From positions 4,216,001 through 4,280,000 of the forward strand of contig CP143430.1 of the NCBI GenBank assembly GCA_039636795.1: 64,000 bases of DNA. The letters run 5' to 3'. This DNA comes from Micrococcaceae bacterium Sec5.1. Lineage in GTDB: Bacteria > Actinomycetota > Actinomycetes > Actinomycetales > Micrococcaceae. The position numbers were made by a program, and so were the translations under genes. Below, piece by piece: positions 8,697 to 16,577 of this stretch. Positions within the stretch are counted from its first letter, which is position 1, and every line of letters begins with the position of its first letter. The notes under the pieces were generated by a model that ran no database searches, was not told the DNA's origin, and saw nothing but the letters and a program-made list of their open reading frames with translations.

Positions 8697-10111
8697 GGCT
8701 GCCTCCTCAGGGCCAGTTCAAGATCGCGCTGCATTGATTCGAGGGCCTGCTTGAGTTGGCGCTCGTCCCCGCTGACGGCCAGGGATACGTTTTTCATGAG
8801 GGCCGTTTCGACGGCGGCCTGCTGGGGTGGTGCCGGAATGGGACCTGTGGTGGGGAATTTGTCCAGGGTCTCGTAGAAGACCTTCCAGTTCCGTGGACCT
8901 GTGCCGGCATAGAGTTTCTCGTTGACCATGGAACGGCGCGCGGGTGTGGTGTTCGGTGTGGGGAACACGATCTGCATGGCCTCTTTGCTGGAGCTGAACT
9001 TCACCCATTCCCAGGCTGCGTCCTTGTCCTTGGCGGTCTTCATGATCGCGTAGCCTGCCGTGCCGAATTGGTGTCGCTGGGTCCGCCATTTCGGGAAGAA
9101 CTGGACGTCGAAGTCGTTCTCTGTCATCCCCGCCTCGTGGAGGCCTTGTACCCAATAGCCGCCCGCCGGCGTCGTACCGATCCTGTTGGAGGCGAAGAGA
9201 CCGATCAGTGCGCCACCGCCGCCTTCCTCTGGCCGGACACCCAGTCCGTCCTTGACCAGGCTGCGGAGGTAGTCGAAGGATTCGAAGACCCTGGGATCGT
9301 CCGCGTTGGGTTCGAGCCACTGGTAGCCACCGGAGCGGAGACTGCGCGAGGGGTCGTTGGCGTAGAAACCGTCCCAGAGCCATTCGCCGCCGGTGGACTT
9401 GGTTTCCTTGAGGAAGCTCGTCTCGTTGGCGTAGAGCCATGGCACCACTCCACCGAAGAGGCGGTTGGTCCAGTAGTACGGCGTGAAGTCCTGCGGCTTG
9501 GCTTTCTTCATCGCAGCGAGGGTGCTGCGGAAGTCCATGTGCGTCCAGTCGTCGGCGGGGCGTTCCAAGCCGGCCTGACGGAGTGACGCGGTGTTGTAGT
9601 ACATGTTGGCGGCGTTCCAGTCGATGGGGAGCTGGAACAGGCTGCCTTTGTACATGAAGGCTTCCACCAGGCTGGGGTGGACGTCTTCGAAGTACTCCTT
9701 CATGTGGTCGGCGTCGCGGCGCAGGTACTCGTCCAGCGGATGGGCCAGTTTCTCGGCGAAGAGCTGGGCACCTTCAGTGGCCACGTACACGACGTCCGGC
9801 GGTGTGCCTGCTGCCACCATGGTGAGGATCTTGGTGAAGAAGTCCTTCCAGTCCACGGCCTGGATGGCTTGGACCTTGACCTTGATCTCTGGGTGGACCT
9901 TGGCGAAGGCGTCGATGACTTTCTGGCGGGCTGCGGCGTCAGCGGCGGTGCCCATGATGGCGATACTGAGGCTGTTGTCTCCCCGGCCAGGAATGTCTGT
10001 TCCGGTCAATCGCGGCCACGACGCCGCTGTTGCTCCGACTATCCCGGCACCGAGGGCTGTGAGGGCTGTTCTGCGTGTGAACTGTCGCAAAGCCCCATTG
10101 GTTCCCGGCAT
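8693..10111 (-). CDS. extracellular sugar-binding protein of ABC importer, 472 aa
   Basis: A family 1 extracellular solute-binding protein. The N-terminus has a twin-arginine-like signal (RRTALTALGAGIVGATAAS) with no lipobox Cys, so the protein may be Tat-exported rather than a classic lipoprotein. The mature part shows typical features such as SIAIMGTAADAAARQKVIDAF and AAGTPPDVVYV. The ATG at 10111 has GGAAGGAAA at good spacing. It is the first gene of a four-gene operon (binding protein, two permeases, GH32). Two copies of the LacI-type palindrome lie just upstream. The substrate is inferred to be sucrose or a fructo-oligosaccharide from the GH32 partner. Confidence 0.92.
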   Translation of the reverse strand: MPGTNGALRQFTRRTALTALGAGIVGATAASWPRLTGTDIPGRGDNSLSIAIMGTAADAAARQKVIDAFAKVHPEIKVKVQAIQAVDWKDFFTKILTMVAAGTPPDVVYVATEGAQLFAEKLAHPLDEYLRRDADHMKEYFEDVHPSLVEAFMYKGSLFQLPIDWNAANMYYNTASLRQAGLERPADDWTHMDFRSTLAAMKKAKPQDFTPYYWTNRLFGGVVPWLYANETSFLKETKSTGGEWLWDGFYANDPSRSLRSGGYQWLEPNADDPRVFESFDYLRSLVKDGLGVRPEEGGGGALIGLFASNRIGTTPAGGYWVQGLHEAGMTENDFDVQFFPKWRTQRHQFGTAGYAIMKTAKDKDAAWEWVKFSSSKEAMQIVFPTPNTTPARRSMVNEKLYAGTGPRNWKVFYETLDKFPTTGPIPAPPQQAAVETALMKNVSLAVSGDERQLKQALESMQRDLELALRRQP

Positions 10112-10124
10112 GTAGATTTCCTTC

Positions 10125-10140
10125 CCTAACACGTGTCAGG
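10125..10140. promoter_or_regulatory. candidate LacI-family operator O1 of the sugar operon
   Basis: CCTAACACGTGTCAGG is a near-perfect 16-bp palindrome, 14 bp upstream of the binding-protein start. It matches the site in front of the lacI-type gene (2097-2112) except at two positions. Confidence 0.75.
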
Positions 10141-10156
10141 TAGCCTATTCCTGCTA

Positions 10157-10172
10157 CCTAACACGTGTCAAT
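10157..10172. promoter_or_regulatory. candidate LacI-family operator O2 of the sugar operon
   Basis: CCTAACACGTGTCAAT is the second copy. Its centre lies 32 bp from O1, about three helical turns, so both would face the same side of DNA and could be bound cooperatively. A promoter for the operon is expected here. Confidence 0.72.
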
Positions 10173-10271
10173 CGTCACGGGAATGTTGCACCAACCTCAC
10201 CCCACCGCCCGGCCCTAACCGGAGGGCCGGAGCCACGTCATGATTCTTCGCCGAGGCATTATCCAGTTGAG

Positions 10272-10290
10272 TTAGGTTAGGTTTACCTTG
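10272..10290. promoter_or_regulatory. DtxR/IdeR-type iron box
   Basis: TTAGGTTAGGTTTACCTTG closely follows the known 19-bp actinobacterial iron-box consensus TTAGGTTAGSCTAACCTAA. It ends 15 bp before the GTG at 10305 and overlaps the likely promoter, with a TTGAGT-like -35 at 10267 and a TACATA-like -10 at 10292. The downstream gene should be repressed by DtxR with Fe(II). No ribosome site precedes the GTG, so the mRNA may be leaderless. Confidence 0.8.
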
Positions 10291-10304
10291 TTACATAGTC
10301 TTTC

Positions 10305-12110
10305 GTGACTACCCAACCGGATGTTGCCCGAATCTCGTTCGCCACCAACCTGGCGTCGTTCGGCGACCGCACCGCCATCAACACTGGGCACAGCTCCATC
10401 AGCTACCGCGATCTAGCCGCGCGCGTAGAGGACATGGCACGCCAACTCGGCCCTGAGCGCCGTCTCATTGCCCTTGAAGCCGACAACACGTTGCCGTCGT
10501 TGACCATGTATCTCGCGGCCCTGGCATCGGGCCATCCGCTGCTGATCCTGCCGGTCGGCGGCGGAAAAGCAGCCGAAACACTCATTGCCGCCTACGATCC
10601 AGACGTCATTGCGCGGTCCTCCAACGGCGAGCCTGTCCTGGACGTGCGCCGCCATGAGACGGCACACCAACTGCACCCGGACCTGGCACTTTTGGTGAGC
10701 ACTTCAGGCTCCACAGGCTCGCCGAAACTCGTTCGCCTTTCCGCGGCTTCCATCCAGGCGAACGCAGAGGCCATCGCACAGTACCTGCACCTGCGTCCCA
10801 GCGATATTGCCGCCACGACACTTCCCCTCTCCTATTGCTACGGGATGAGCGTGGTGAACAGCCATTTGCTGGTGGGCGCATCTTTGGCATTGACAGACCT
10901 CTCCGTAGTGGATCCATGTTTTTGGGACCTGGTCCGTACCGAGTGCGTGACCTCGTTCGCTGCCGTCCCCTACACTTTCGAGCTTCTGGACCGTGTTGGA
11001 TTCGAGCACATGGATGTTCCGAGCCTGCGCTACATCACCCAGGCTGGAGGTCGTCTGGCTCCCGAGCGCGTCCGATCCTATGCAGAGTTGGGCCGCGAGC
11101 GCGGTTGGGACCTTTTCGTCATGTACGGGCAGACCGAGGCCACAGCCCGCATGGCGTACTTGCCACCGGATCTGGCGGCGGAGCATCCGCATGCCATCGG
11201 CGTCGCCATTCCTGGAGGAGAATTCCGACTCGAACCAGTGCCGGGCTTGGATGACTGGGAGCTCGTCTACACCGGGCCAAACGTCATGCTGGGATACGCC
11301 GAGAAGTCCGAAGACCTGGCCCTTGGCCGCGAAATCACCGAACTCCACACCGGCGACCTTGCCCGACTCGGACCTAATGAACTCTATGAGATTGTGGGCA
11401 GGCGCAGCCGCTTCGTGAAGATCGTTGGACTCCGCGTTGACCTGGGACGTGTTGAGCGACTCCTTGCAGACCTTGGCCTCACCGCCGCTGCCGCTGGTTC
11501 AGATAATGTTGTGGTTGTCGCAGTGGAAGGCCACCACGATCTTGCCTTGGTGGCCAAGACCCTTGCGCAAGATCTAGGTGTCCCCCGCGCGGCCGTCCAA
11601 CTGCATTCAGTCCCAGACATTCCACGGCTCGGCAACGGGAAGCCTGACTACCCGGCCATCCTTGCGTTGTCTGCGCAGACTGAGCCGGAGCAGCCGGAGA
11701 CCCACCCCAGGACAGAAATCCCCGGGACAGAGACCGTGCTCGAGATCTTCGCTGAGGTCCTGGAACGCCCGGACATTACAGAGACTGATAGCTTCGTTTC
11801 CCTCGGCGGAGATTCGCTCTCCTACGTGGCGGCGTCGGTAAGGCTTGAGCGTGCACTTGGCCGCATCCCGCAAGGCTGGCACCTCATGCCCATTTGCGAG
11901 CTTGTCCCGGCACGCGAAGCCGAAGCCCATCCAGCCCATGAAGAGGCGCGCGCCAAAGCACTTCTCCGGAACTGGCGGGGAAAGCTGACAGCACGCATGG
12001 AGACGGGGATCGTGCTGCGCGGTGGCCATCATTTTCATCGTGGCCACGCACATCAAGTTCTTCTCCTGGGAAGGCACCGCCCACGTGCTGATGGCAGTGG
12101 CAGGCTATAA
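10305..12110 (+). CDS. iron-regulated AMP-forming adenylation plus carrier-domain protein (frameshifted at 3' end)
   Basis: Residues 1-450 form an adenylation domain: STSGSTGSPKLVRL (A3 core), then VMYGQTEATARM (A5) and GRRSRFVKIVGLRVDLGRVE (A8). A carrier domain follows, with the phosphopantetheine Ser504 in FVSLGGDSLSYVA. The protein should activate a carboxylic acid with ATP and hold it as a thioester. After residue 572 the frame enters Arg/His-rich nonsense and stops at 12110, while the next frame continues directly as an acyltransferase. The original gene was therefore very probably one fusion from 10305 to 12987. The GTG start lies behind a DtxR box, which suggests a role in iron-limited growth such as siderophore-like acylation. 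The substrate is unknown. Confidence 0.85.
   Translation: MTTQPDVARISFATNLASFGDRTAINTGHSSISYRDLAARVEDMARQLGPERRLIALEADNTLPSLTMYLAALASGHPLLILPVGGGKAAETLIAAYDPDVIARSSNGEPVLDVRRHETAHQLHPDLALLVSTSGSTGSPKLVRLSAASIQANAEAIAQYLHLRPSDIAATTLPLSYCYGMSVVNSHLLVGASLALTDLSVVDPCFWDLVRTECVTSFAAVPYTFELLDRVGFEHMDVPSLRYITQAGGRLAPERVRSYAELGRERGWDLFVMYGQTEATARMAYLPPDLAAEHPHAIGVAIPGGEFRLEPVPGLDDWELVYTGPNVMLGYAEKSEDLALGREITELHTGDLARLGPNELYEIVGRRSRFVKIVGLRVDLGRVERLLADLGLTAAAAGSDNVVVVAVEGHHDLALVAKTLAQDLGVPRAAVQLHSVPDIPRLGNGKPDYPAILALSAQTEPEQPETHPRTEIPGTETVLEIFAEVLERPDITETDSFVSLGGDSLSYVAASVRLERALGRIPQGWHLMPICELVPAREAEAHPAHEEARAKALLRNWRGKLTARMETGIVLRGGHHFHRGHAHQVLLLGRHRPRADGSGRL
12014..12024 (+). other. frameshift point splitting an adenylation-acyltransferase fusion
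   Basis: At CTGCGCGGTGGCC the upstream frame reads LRGGHH and the +1 frame reads VAIIFIVATHIK. Adding one CG dinucleotide (CTGCGCGCGGTG) restores a continuous LRAVAIIFIVATHIK. The simplest explanation is loss of one CG unit from a short CG tract, either in the cell or as a base-calling error. Confidence 0.75.
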
Positions 12111-12987
12111 CTTTGCCCGCTTCCAGCTGACGGGATCCAGGCGCGAACGGCTCCGGAGGCAGTTGCGCGCTGTCGTGCGGATCGCCGTACCCAGCGTCCT
12201 GGTCATCGGCGTCGCCTTTGCCGTCACTGACGACTACGGCTGGCACAACGTGTTCTTGTTGAACTCAATCGTTGGTCCCCAGGGGTGGACGGATATGTCC
12301 CGCTTCTGGTTCGTTGAAGTGCTGGTTCATATCCTGATCGGGTTGGCTCTCCTGCTGGCTATCCCCGCTGTGGACCGCGCGGCACGCAGATGGCCGTGGG
12401 CGTTTCCACTCGCGCTGGCCGGCATCGACCTCCTGCAGCGCTTCGACATCATCGAGCTGCCTTACCCCGGCCAAGGGCCTGTCTTATGGTTGTTCGCCTT
12501 CGGATGGGCTGCGGCTGTATCGCGGGAGTGGTGGCAACGCGCTGCGATGACCACCTTCGCCCTACTCACGATCCCCGGGTCCTTCAGCAACGAACACCGC
12601 AGCGCGACCATCCTGGTAGGTTTCCTCATCCTTCTCTGGATTCCAACCTTGCCCGTGCCGCGCGGCCTACACCGCATCACGGCTCTGCTGGCCAGCGCAT
12701 CACTGTATATCTACGTCACGCACTGGCTGGTGTATCCGCTCTTTGAACAGACCCACAAAGGGTTGGCCCTCGCGGCGTCATTGCTGGTGGGTGTGGCCTA
12801 CTGGGCTACGGCGACGCGCGCCATGGGCAGCGTAGAGCGGTGGCTGCGTGACCGCCAAAGGCGGCGCCACTTCAATGCCCCCGGCCCGCGGCCGGATGGC
12901 GATTCCGGGCCGGACAGGCTTCCAAAGCCGGACAGGATTTCAGTGCTGGACGCGAGGATGCCGCAGCGATCGCGTGCTGGCGGATGA
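12022..12987 (+). CDS. membrane acyltransferase (acyltransferase 3-like), C-terminal half of split fusion, 321 aa
   Basis: This is the continuation of the adenylation protein in the +1 frame. It starts inside a first membrane segment (AIIFIVATHIKFFSW) and has eight or more further hydrophobic segments. The pattern (VLMAVAGYNFARF, then TDMSRFWFVEVLVHI and YIYVTHWLVYPLF) fits the acyltransferase 3 (OafB/WecH-like) superfamily, which moves acyl groups across or at the membrane. The GTG at 12022 has no ribosome site, so independent translation is doubtful. A carrier-bound acyl group made by the N-terminal part could be handed to this domain. The last 50 residues are Arg/Pro-rich and probably cytoplasmic. 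Confidence 0.75.
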   Translation: MAIIFIVATHIKFFSWEGTAHVLMAVAGYNFARFQLTGSRRERLRRQLRAVVRIAVPSVLVIGVAFAVTDDYGWHNVFLLNSIVGPQGWTDMSRFWFVEVLVHILIGLALLLAIPAVDRAARRWPWAFPLALAGIDLLQRFDIIELPYPGQGPVLWLFAFGWAAAVSREWWQRAAMTTFALLTIPGSFSNEHRSATILVGFLILLWIPTLPVPRGLHRITALLASASLYIYVTHWLVYPLFEQTHKGLALAASLLVGVAYWATATRAMGSVERWLRDRQRRRHFNAPGPRPDGDSGPDRLPKPDRISVLDARMPQRSRAGG

Positions 12988-13173
12988 GTGTGAGAAGACC
13001 GGTCGAGCGCCCGAAAACGCCCTCTTGCGATCACGGTGGCCCCTCCGATTCGAGGAGGCCCCATCTTCCTCCCGGGAATGCGACGGAGCCAACAGCATCA
13101 GCGGCACAATGGTGATCCCCAGCCAGACAATCACAGCCAGCAACGCCAGCATCAGGCCTGTAGTAGGTTCCAT
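12940..13173 (-). CDS. small putative membrane protein, 77 aa
   Basis: The N-terminus MEPTTGLMLALLAVIVWLG, followed by ITIVPLMLLA, forms one transmembrane helix. A charged Ser/Arg-rich cytoplasmic tail follows. The ATG at 13173 gives a natural start. The 3' end overlaps the convergent acyltransferase gene by about 48 bp, which makes the last 20 residues suspect. No family is recognised. It could be a real small membrane protein. The competing plus-strand frame in the same place is Arg/Pro-rich with no domain. Confidence 0.45.
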   Translation of the reverse strand: MEPTTGLMLALLAVIVWLGITIVPLMLLAPSHSREEDGASSNRRGHRDRKRAFSGARPVFSHSSASTRSLRHPRVQH

Positions 13174-13296
13174 ACGTTAAGAATAGGCTCATCTGCCCTT
13201 GACCATAAGGCACCTTATTGGTATGCGCCGGTATGTGCGCCGCGCCCGACGCGTCCTCACATGAGCCTTTCAGCGAACTGTGGCAGTCTTGATTCA

Positions 13297-14208
13297 ATGA
13301 GTTCCCAGCAGTCCCGCCCCATAGCGATGTCCCCTGACCGGTCAGCACAAGGTCGCAAGCCCGGCGTCGGTACAGGACTGCTTTTTGGCTTGGGTACAGT
13401 CGCCAGCATCCTGGGCTTGGTGGTCACGTACTACTTCTTCGTGCGGACCACCATGGGCCAGTTCATCGACGAGTCCGCATTGGTTGAGGCCACTGAACTG
13501 AGCGGATCTGCGGGCAGGGCGTCCACCAAATTCCTGGATATGCTTCCCATCCTGTCACTGGCGATCGCTATCATCGTGGTGCTCTTCGTGACCGTTGCGC
13601 GTCGCCGTTGGACTGCTGCCGGAATTGCCGTGGCTGCCTGCATTGCTGCCAACCTGGCTACGCAGGTATTGAAGTTGTTTATCCCGGACAGGCCCGATCG
13701 CGGAGTTCAAACACTTGAACTCAACTCCCTCCCCTCTGGCCACACAACGTTGGCAGCCTCTGCTGCTGCTGCGGTTTTCCTCATGGTCTCGCCCCGCTGG
13801 CGACCCCTGGCAGGTTTCCTCGGCAGCACCTTCGCCGTGGCCACCGGCGTTTCGACACTCATCAACCAATGGCATCGGCCCTCCGACGTCGTAGCCGCCT
13901 TCCTCGTGGTGGGCGCCGTCATGCTTCCTGCCGGATGGCTGATCCTTCGCAGCGGCACCAGCTGGAACGTTTGGAAAGGCTACGGCGAGCACTGGGCAGC
14001 GTCGCGACTCTGGGTGTGGTTGACCGCCATTGCCTTGTTCCTGGCAGCTATCGTCGCCGGCTACTCACTGCTCCAGGTCATGCCGGGACTCAGCCCGGAC
14101 AGCACCGTTGACTACTTCTGGGCCGGGACTGCGTTCATTGTGGTTGCCGGGTACCTGTCAGCCCTTGGCGGGACGTGGCTGTTCGGCCTGGCGGCCAGGA
14201 AGCGCTAA
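13297..14208 (+). CDS. PAP2-family membrane phosphatase, 303 aa
   Basis: An integral membrane protein with the PAP2 (type 2 phosphatidic acid phosphatase) signature: KLFIPDRPDR (about residue 128), LPSGHTTLAAS (about 145) and QWHRPSDVVAA (about 192). The Arg usually found before the last motif is replaced, but the His and Asp are kept. Such enzymes dephosphorylate lipid phosphates such as undecaprenyl pyrophosphate or phosphatidic acid on the outer face. There are at least seven hydrophobic segments. The ATG at 13297 is used; 13261 and 13327 are possible alternatives, and none has a strong ribosome site. A second PAP2 gene lies at 19635-20357. Confidence 0.85.
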   Translation: MSSQQSRPIAMSPDRSAQGRKPGVGTGLLFGLGTVASILGLVVTYYFFVRTTMGQFIDESALVEATELSGSAGRASTKFLDMLPILSLAIAIIVVLFVTVARRRWTAAGIAVAACIAANLATQVLKLFIPDRPDRGVQTLELNSLPSGHTTLAASAAAAVFLMVSPRWRPLAGFLGSTFAVATGVSTLINQWHRPSDVVAAFLVVGAVMLPAGWLILRSGTSWNVWKGYGEHWAASRLWVWLTAIALFLAAIVAGYSLLQVMPGLSPDSTVDYFWAGTAFIVVAGYLSALGGTWLFGLAARKR

Positions 14209-14241
14209 AGCACCAGGGCGTTAAGGCTCGACGGCGGCAGC

Positions 14242-14493
14242 TTACTTCGGCTCGATACGCCGGGCCTGGGCGCGGATAAAGTCCCGGTCCTCTTCCGTAA
14301 GCAAGGTGCCTCCATGCCCGTCGACAGGGCTATCCTCACCCGTCTCGTTGTTCAGGATGGCCGTTTGGGTGCGCGGGATGATCATGCTTCCCGGATTATC
14401 GATAAGCCATTGCTGCGTTTCCGGTGAAAGTTGATTCCAGAATTCCTTGATGTGCATAGCAATCAGCGCCGCCCCTTCAATGGTTGAGTACAT
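14242..14493 (-). CDS. hypothetical protein, 83 aa
   Basis: A small acidic soluble protein containing FWNQLSPETQQWLIDNPGS and a C-terminal EEDRDFIRAQARRIE helix. The composition and Trp-containing core look like a real protein, but I recognise no family. The ATG at 14493 is taken as start; a GTG at 14499 adds two residues, and an internal ATG before HIKEFW is also possible. It converges with the PAP2 gene, with 33 bp between the stops. Confidence 0.65.
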   Translation of the reverse strand: MYSTIEGAALIAMHIKEFWNQLSPETQQWLIDNPGSMIIPRTQTAILNNETGEDSPVDGHGGTLLTEEDRDFIRAQARRIEPK

Positions 14494-14499
14494 TCCCAC

Positions 14500-14704
14500 A
14501 CTGGGCAGATTCCCTCAGTGCGTCAAGCATATTTTTACGAGATTACAAACACCTTTACGGATTATTTCGGGGCTGCAACATCTTCGGTTTCAAACCCGGA
14601 AAAACTTGATCCAACCTTGAGCCAGCGCCGCATGGACCCTTGATCCGAGACCGCGAAAGTAAACGCAAGGCAGAAGCCACAACAACACGAAAGAAGGTCT
14701 CACG
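14500..14704. other. intergenic promoter region of the SipW-type cassette
   Basis: About 200 bp between the divergent 83-aa gene and the first SipW-type gene. It is AT-richer than the surroundings (for example at 14520-14560) and should contain both promoters. Only a GAAAGAAGGT ribosome site upstream of 14705 is clear. No palindromic operator was seen. Confidence 0.4.
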
Positions 14705-15235
14705 GTGAAAAACACAACAATGCTTAAAGGCGCAGCGGCACTGGCACTTGGTGGAGCACTGCTCCTGGGTGGCGGAGGAACACTGGCTTGGTGGAACGCT
14801 TCGGATTCCGCAGCAGCAGGCACCATCGTGGCTGGCAACTTGAACGTCCAGGCCGCAACCGGCGTTTGGACCGACCGCGCAGGCAACCCGGTCAACCTCG
14901 CCACGTACCTTGTGGTTCCCGGCGATCTCCTGACCTACACACAGGATCTGGACGTCACCCTCACCGGCGACAAGATGGCAGCCAACCTCGTCGCCACGAA
15001 CACCGGTGCAGGCGCAGGATTCGATCCCACCAACGTCACCGTCACCTCGCCCAAACTGACCGACGCTGACGGGGACGTCATCGCCAACCCCCTCACCACT
15101 TCGCAGCATGTCACGGCGAGCATCACCTTCGAATTCAAGTCCAGCACCTCAACCCGCACGGACGTCAACGCAAGCAGGAATCTGGGCAACGTATCCTTCA
15201 CCCTGACACAGGTCCAGCAGTCCGGCCTCCAGTAG
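14705..15235 (+). CDS. secreted protein with SipW-type (alternate) signal peptide, 176 aa
   Basis: The N-terminus is MKNTTMLKGAAALALGGALL followed by LGGGGTLAWWNAS. This is the alternate-type signal peptide seen on substrates of SipW-like signal peptidases, with an aromatic W-W-x-A/S pattern after the hydrophobic stretch. The mature part is a Thr/Val-rich beta protein resembling TasA/camelysin-like matrix proteins. It starts at GTG 14705 behind GAAAGAAGG. It is the first gene of a compact cassette with a second substrate, the peptidase and a third secreted protein. The likely role is a cell-surface or matrix fibre component. No enzymatic motif is present. Confidence 0.82.
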   Translation: MKNTTMLKGAAALALGGALLLGGGGTLAWWNASDSAAAGTIVAGNLNVQAATGVWTDRAGNPVNLATYLVVPGDLLTYTQDLDVTLTGDKMAANLVATNTGAGAGFDPTNVTVTSPKLTDADGDVIANPLTTSQHVTASITFEFKSSTSTRTDVNASRNLGNVSFTLTQVQQSGLQ

Positions 15236-15268
15236 TCCTGCCCCGCAACAACTTCAACAGGAGTGTCA

Positions 15269-15892
15269 ATGAGAATCCCCAGGAGCATCAAGACGGCTGG
15301 CCTTTTGGTCGCGGCCGTGCTCCTGGGGCTCATGGCCGTTCAAGGTACGTACGCACTCTGGTCCGCTACCGCTGTTGCCCAGCCGGGCACGGTCAAAGCA
15401 TCCAGTTTTACCGTCAACCTGACAGGGAGCCCTTCCGGGTCCTCGGTGCCCATGACCGTCAACGACCAAGCGACCACGTTGGCACTGACCACGGCACAGG
15501 CGCCCCTGGCGGACTTGGTCCGCGGCAGCTCCGTTTACACGTCCATAGGAATCGGAAACGCCAGCGACGCCGGTGGGGTCTTTGACATCACCGTCACCGC
15601 TACGGCGCCTACTGTCAGCAACGTATCCGGGGGCACCATGGCCGGCTATCTCACTGTGACTGCCGCCAGCGCCGCGTCGAGCACCGCATGCTCATCGGCC
15701 AGCGGCTATCAGCCTTTGACCGGGGCAGGATTTACGACGCCGGCAATCGCCAAAGGTGCCACCGCCACACTCTGCTTCAAGGTGACCCTGGACGCTGCCG
15801 CACCTTCCAGCGTCGAGGGAAATTCCGTCTCAATCACTCTTCCGCTGCACGCCCGTCAGAAATGTGGGGTTCCCAATGGTTGCGCCCAGTAG
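15269..15892 (+). CDS. second SipW-type secreted protein, 207 aa
   Basis: The signal region (SIKTAGLLVAAVLLGLMAVQ followed by GTYALWSATA) again shows the alternate-type pattern ending in LWSA. The mature part is Ser/Thr/Ala-rich with repeated beta-strand-like segments and a few Cys (CSSASGYQPL, then ATLCFKV, then KCGVPNGC) that could form disulphides. The ATG at 15269 has AGGAG at optimal spacing; a GTG six bases earlier is less likely. It ends inside the start of the signal peptidase gene (17-bp overlap), which argues for coupled translation. Probably an exported surface protein processed by the next gene product. Confidence 0.8.
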   Translation: MRIPRSIKTAGLLVAAVLLGLMAVQGTYALWSATAVAQPGTVKASSFTVNLTGSPSGSSVPMTVNDQATTLALTTAQAPLADLVRGSSVYTSIGIGNASDAGGVFDITVTATAPTVSNVSGGTMAGYLTVTAASAASSTACSSASGYQPLTGAGFTTPAIAKGATATLCFKVTLDAAAPSSVEGNSVSITLPLHARQKCGVPNGCAQ

Positions 15893-16577
15893 CCTGAAAG
15901 ATCGCAATAGCCTTGATGAGCTAATGCTGGAAACGACGATTGACACCGCATTTGGGGAATCTGACGCCGACGCGTCCGTCGCAGTCGAACCCGAAAATGG
16001 GGAACTGAAGGAAGCCGGCCGGCTTTCCTCAGAACGTTCTTCCAACGCACGGGTACTGGCCCGCATCGGCCGGGGACTCGGAGTCCTACTTCTTTCTCTT
16101 GCGCTCCTGGCCGTCACGGTGCTGATCATGGTGCCTAAGGTAACCGGCTCGCAGACGTATTCGGTGCTGACCAACTCCATGGCACCAAAGTACGCACCGG
16201 GCACGTTCCTCGTTTCGCAGGCAGCTGATTTTGACGAGCTGAAGCTCGGCGACGTGATTACGTACCAGATCGAATCGGGCAAGCCTGGTGTGATCACGCA
16301 CAGGATCGTTGGTTTCGGGTTCCTGCAGACGGGCGAGAAGACAGTCACCACCAAGGGTGACAACAACGACGTCGCGGATCCCGAGCCCGTTCGTGAGATC
16401 CAGGTGCGCGGTAAGTTGCTGTACGCGGTGCCGTTCGTGGGGTTCGTCGCGAACGCCTTGGGCAACAGCGACCGCTCACTGTGGCTGGCTGTGGGCGCGG
16501 CGGGCTTGATCGGTTACGGTGGGTTCACCATGCTCCGGGAAGCACGGAGCTCGCGAAAGGAAAGGCAGTCTGCGTGA
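15876..16577 (+). CDS. sipW: signal peptidase I, SipW/archaeal type, 233 aa
   Basis: A membrane-bound S26 peptidase of the Ser-His (ER/archaeal, SipW) class. The nucleophile Ser101 lies in VLTNSMAPKYAPGT. The general base is His142 in GVITHRIVGF, where bacterial LepB has Lys. The TTKGDNNDVADP motif is also kept. There is a long cytoplasmic N-terminus, a membrane segment at about residues 65-88 and a second near 195-215. It should cleave the alternate-type signal peptides encoded on either side. The ATG at 15876 overlaps the preceding gene, and the next gene begins within its stop codon (GTGA). Confidence 0.9.
   Translation: MVAPSSLKDRNSLDELMLETTIDTAFGESDADASVAVEPENGELKEAGRLSSERSSNARVLARIGRGLGVLLLSLALLAVTVLIMVPKVTGSQTYSVLTNSMAPKYAPGTFLVSQAADFDELKLGDVITYQIESGKPGVITHRIVGFGFLQTGEKTVTTKGDNNDVADPEPVREIQVRGKLLYAVPFVGFVANALGNSDRSLWLAVGAAGLIGYGGFTMLREARSSRKERQSA

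Noticed and set aside
10305..12987. Programmed ribosomal frameshift as the reason for the split fusion
   Set aside because: The site CTGCGCGGTG is not a recognised slippery sequence and no downstream stem or stimulatory ribosome site is obvious. A lost CG unit is simpler.
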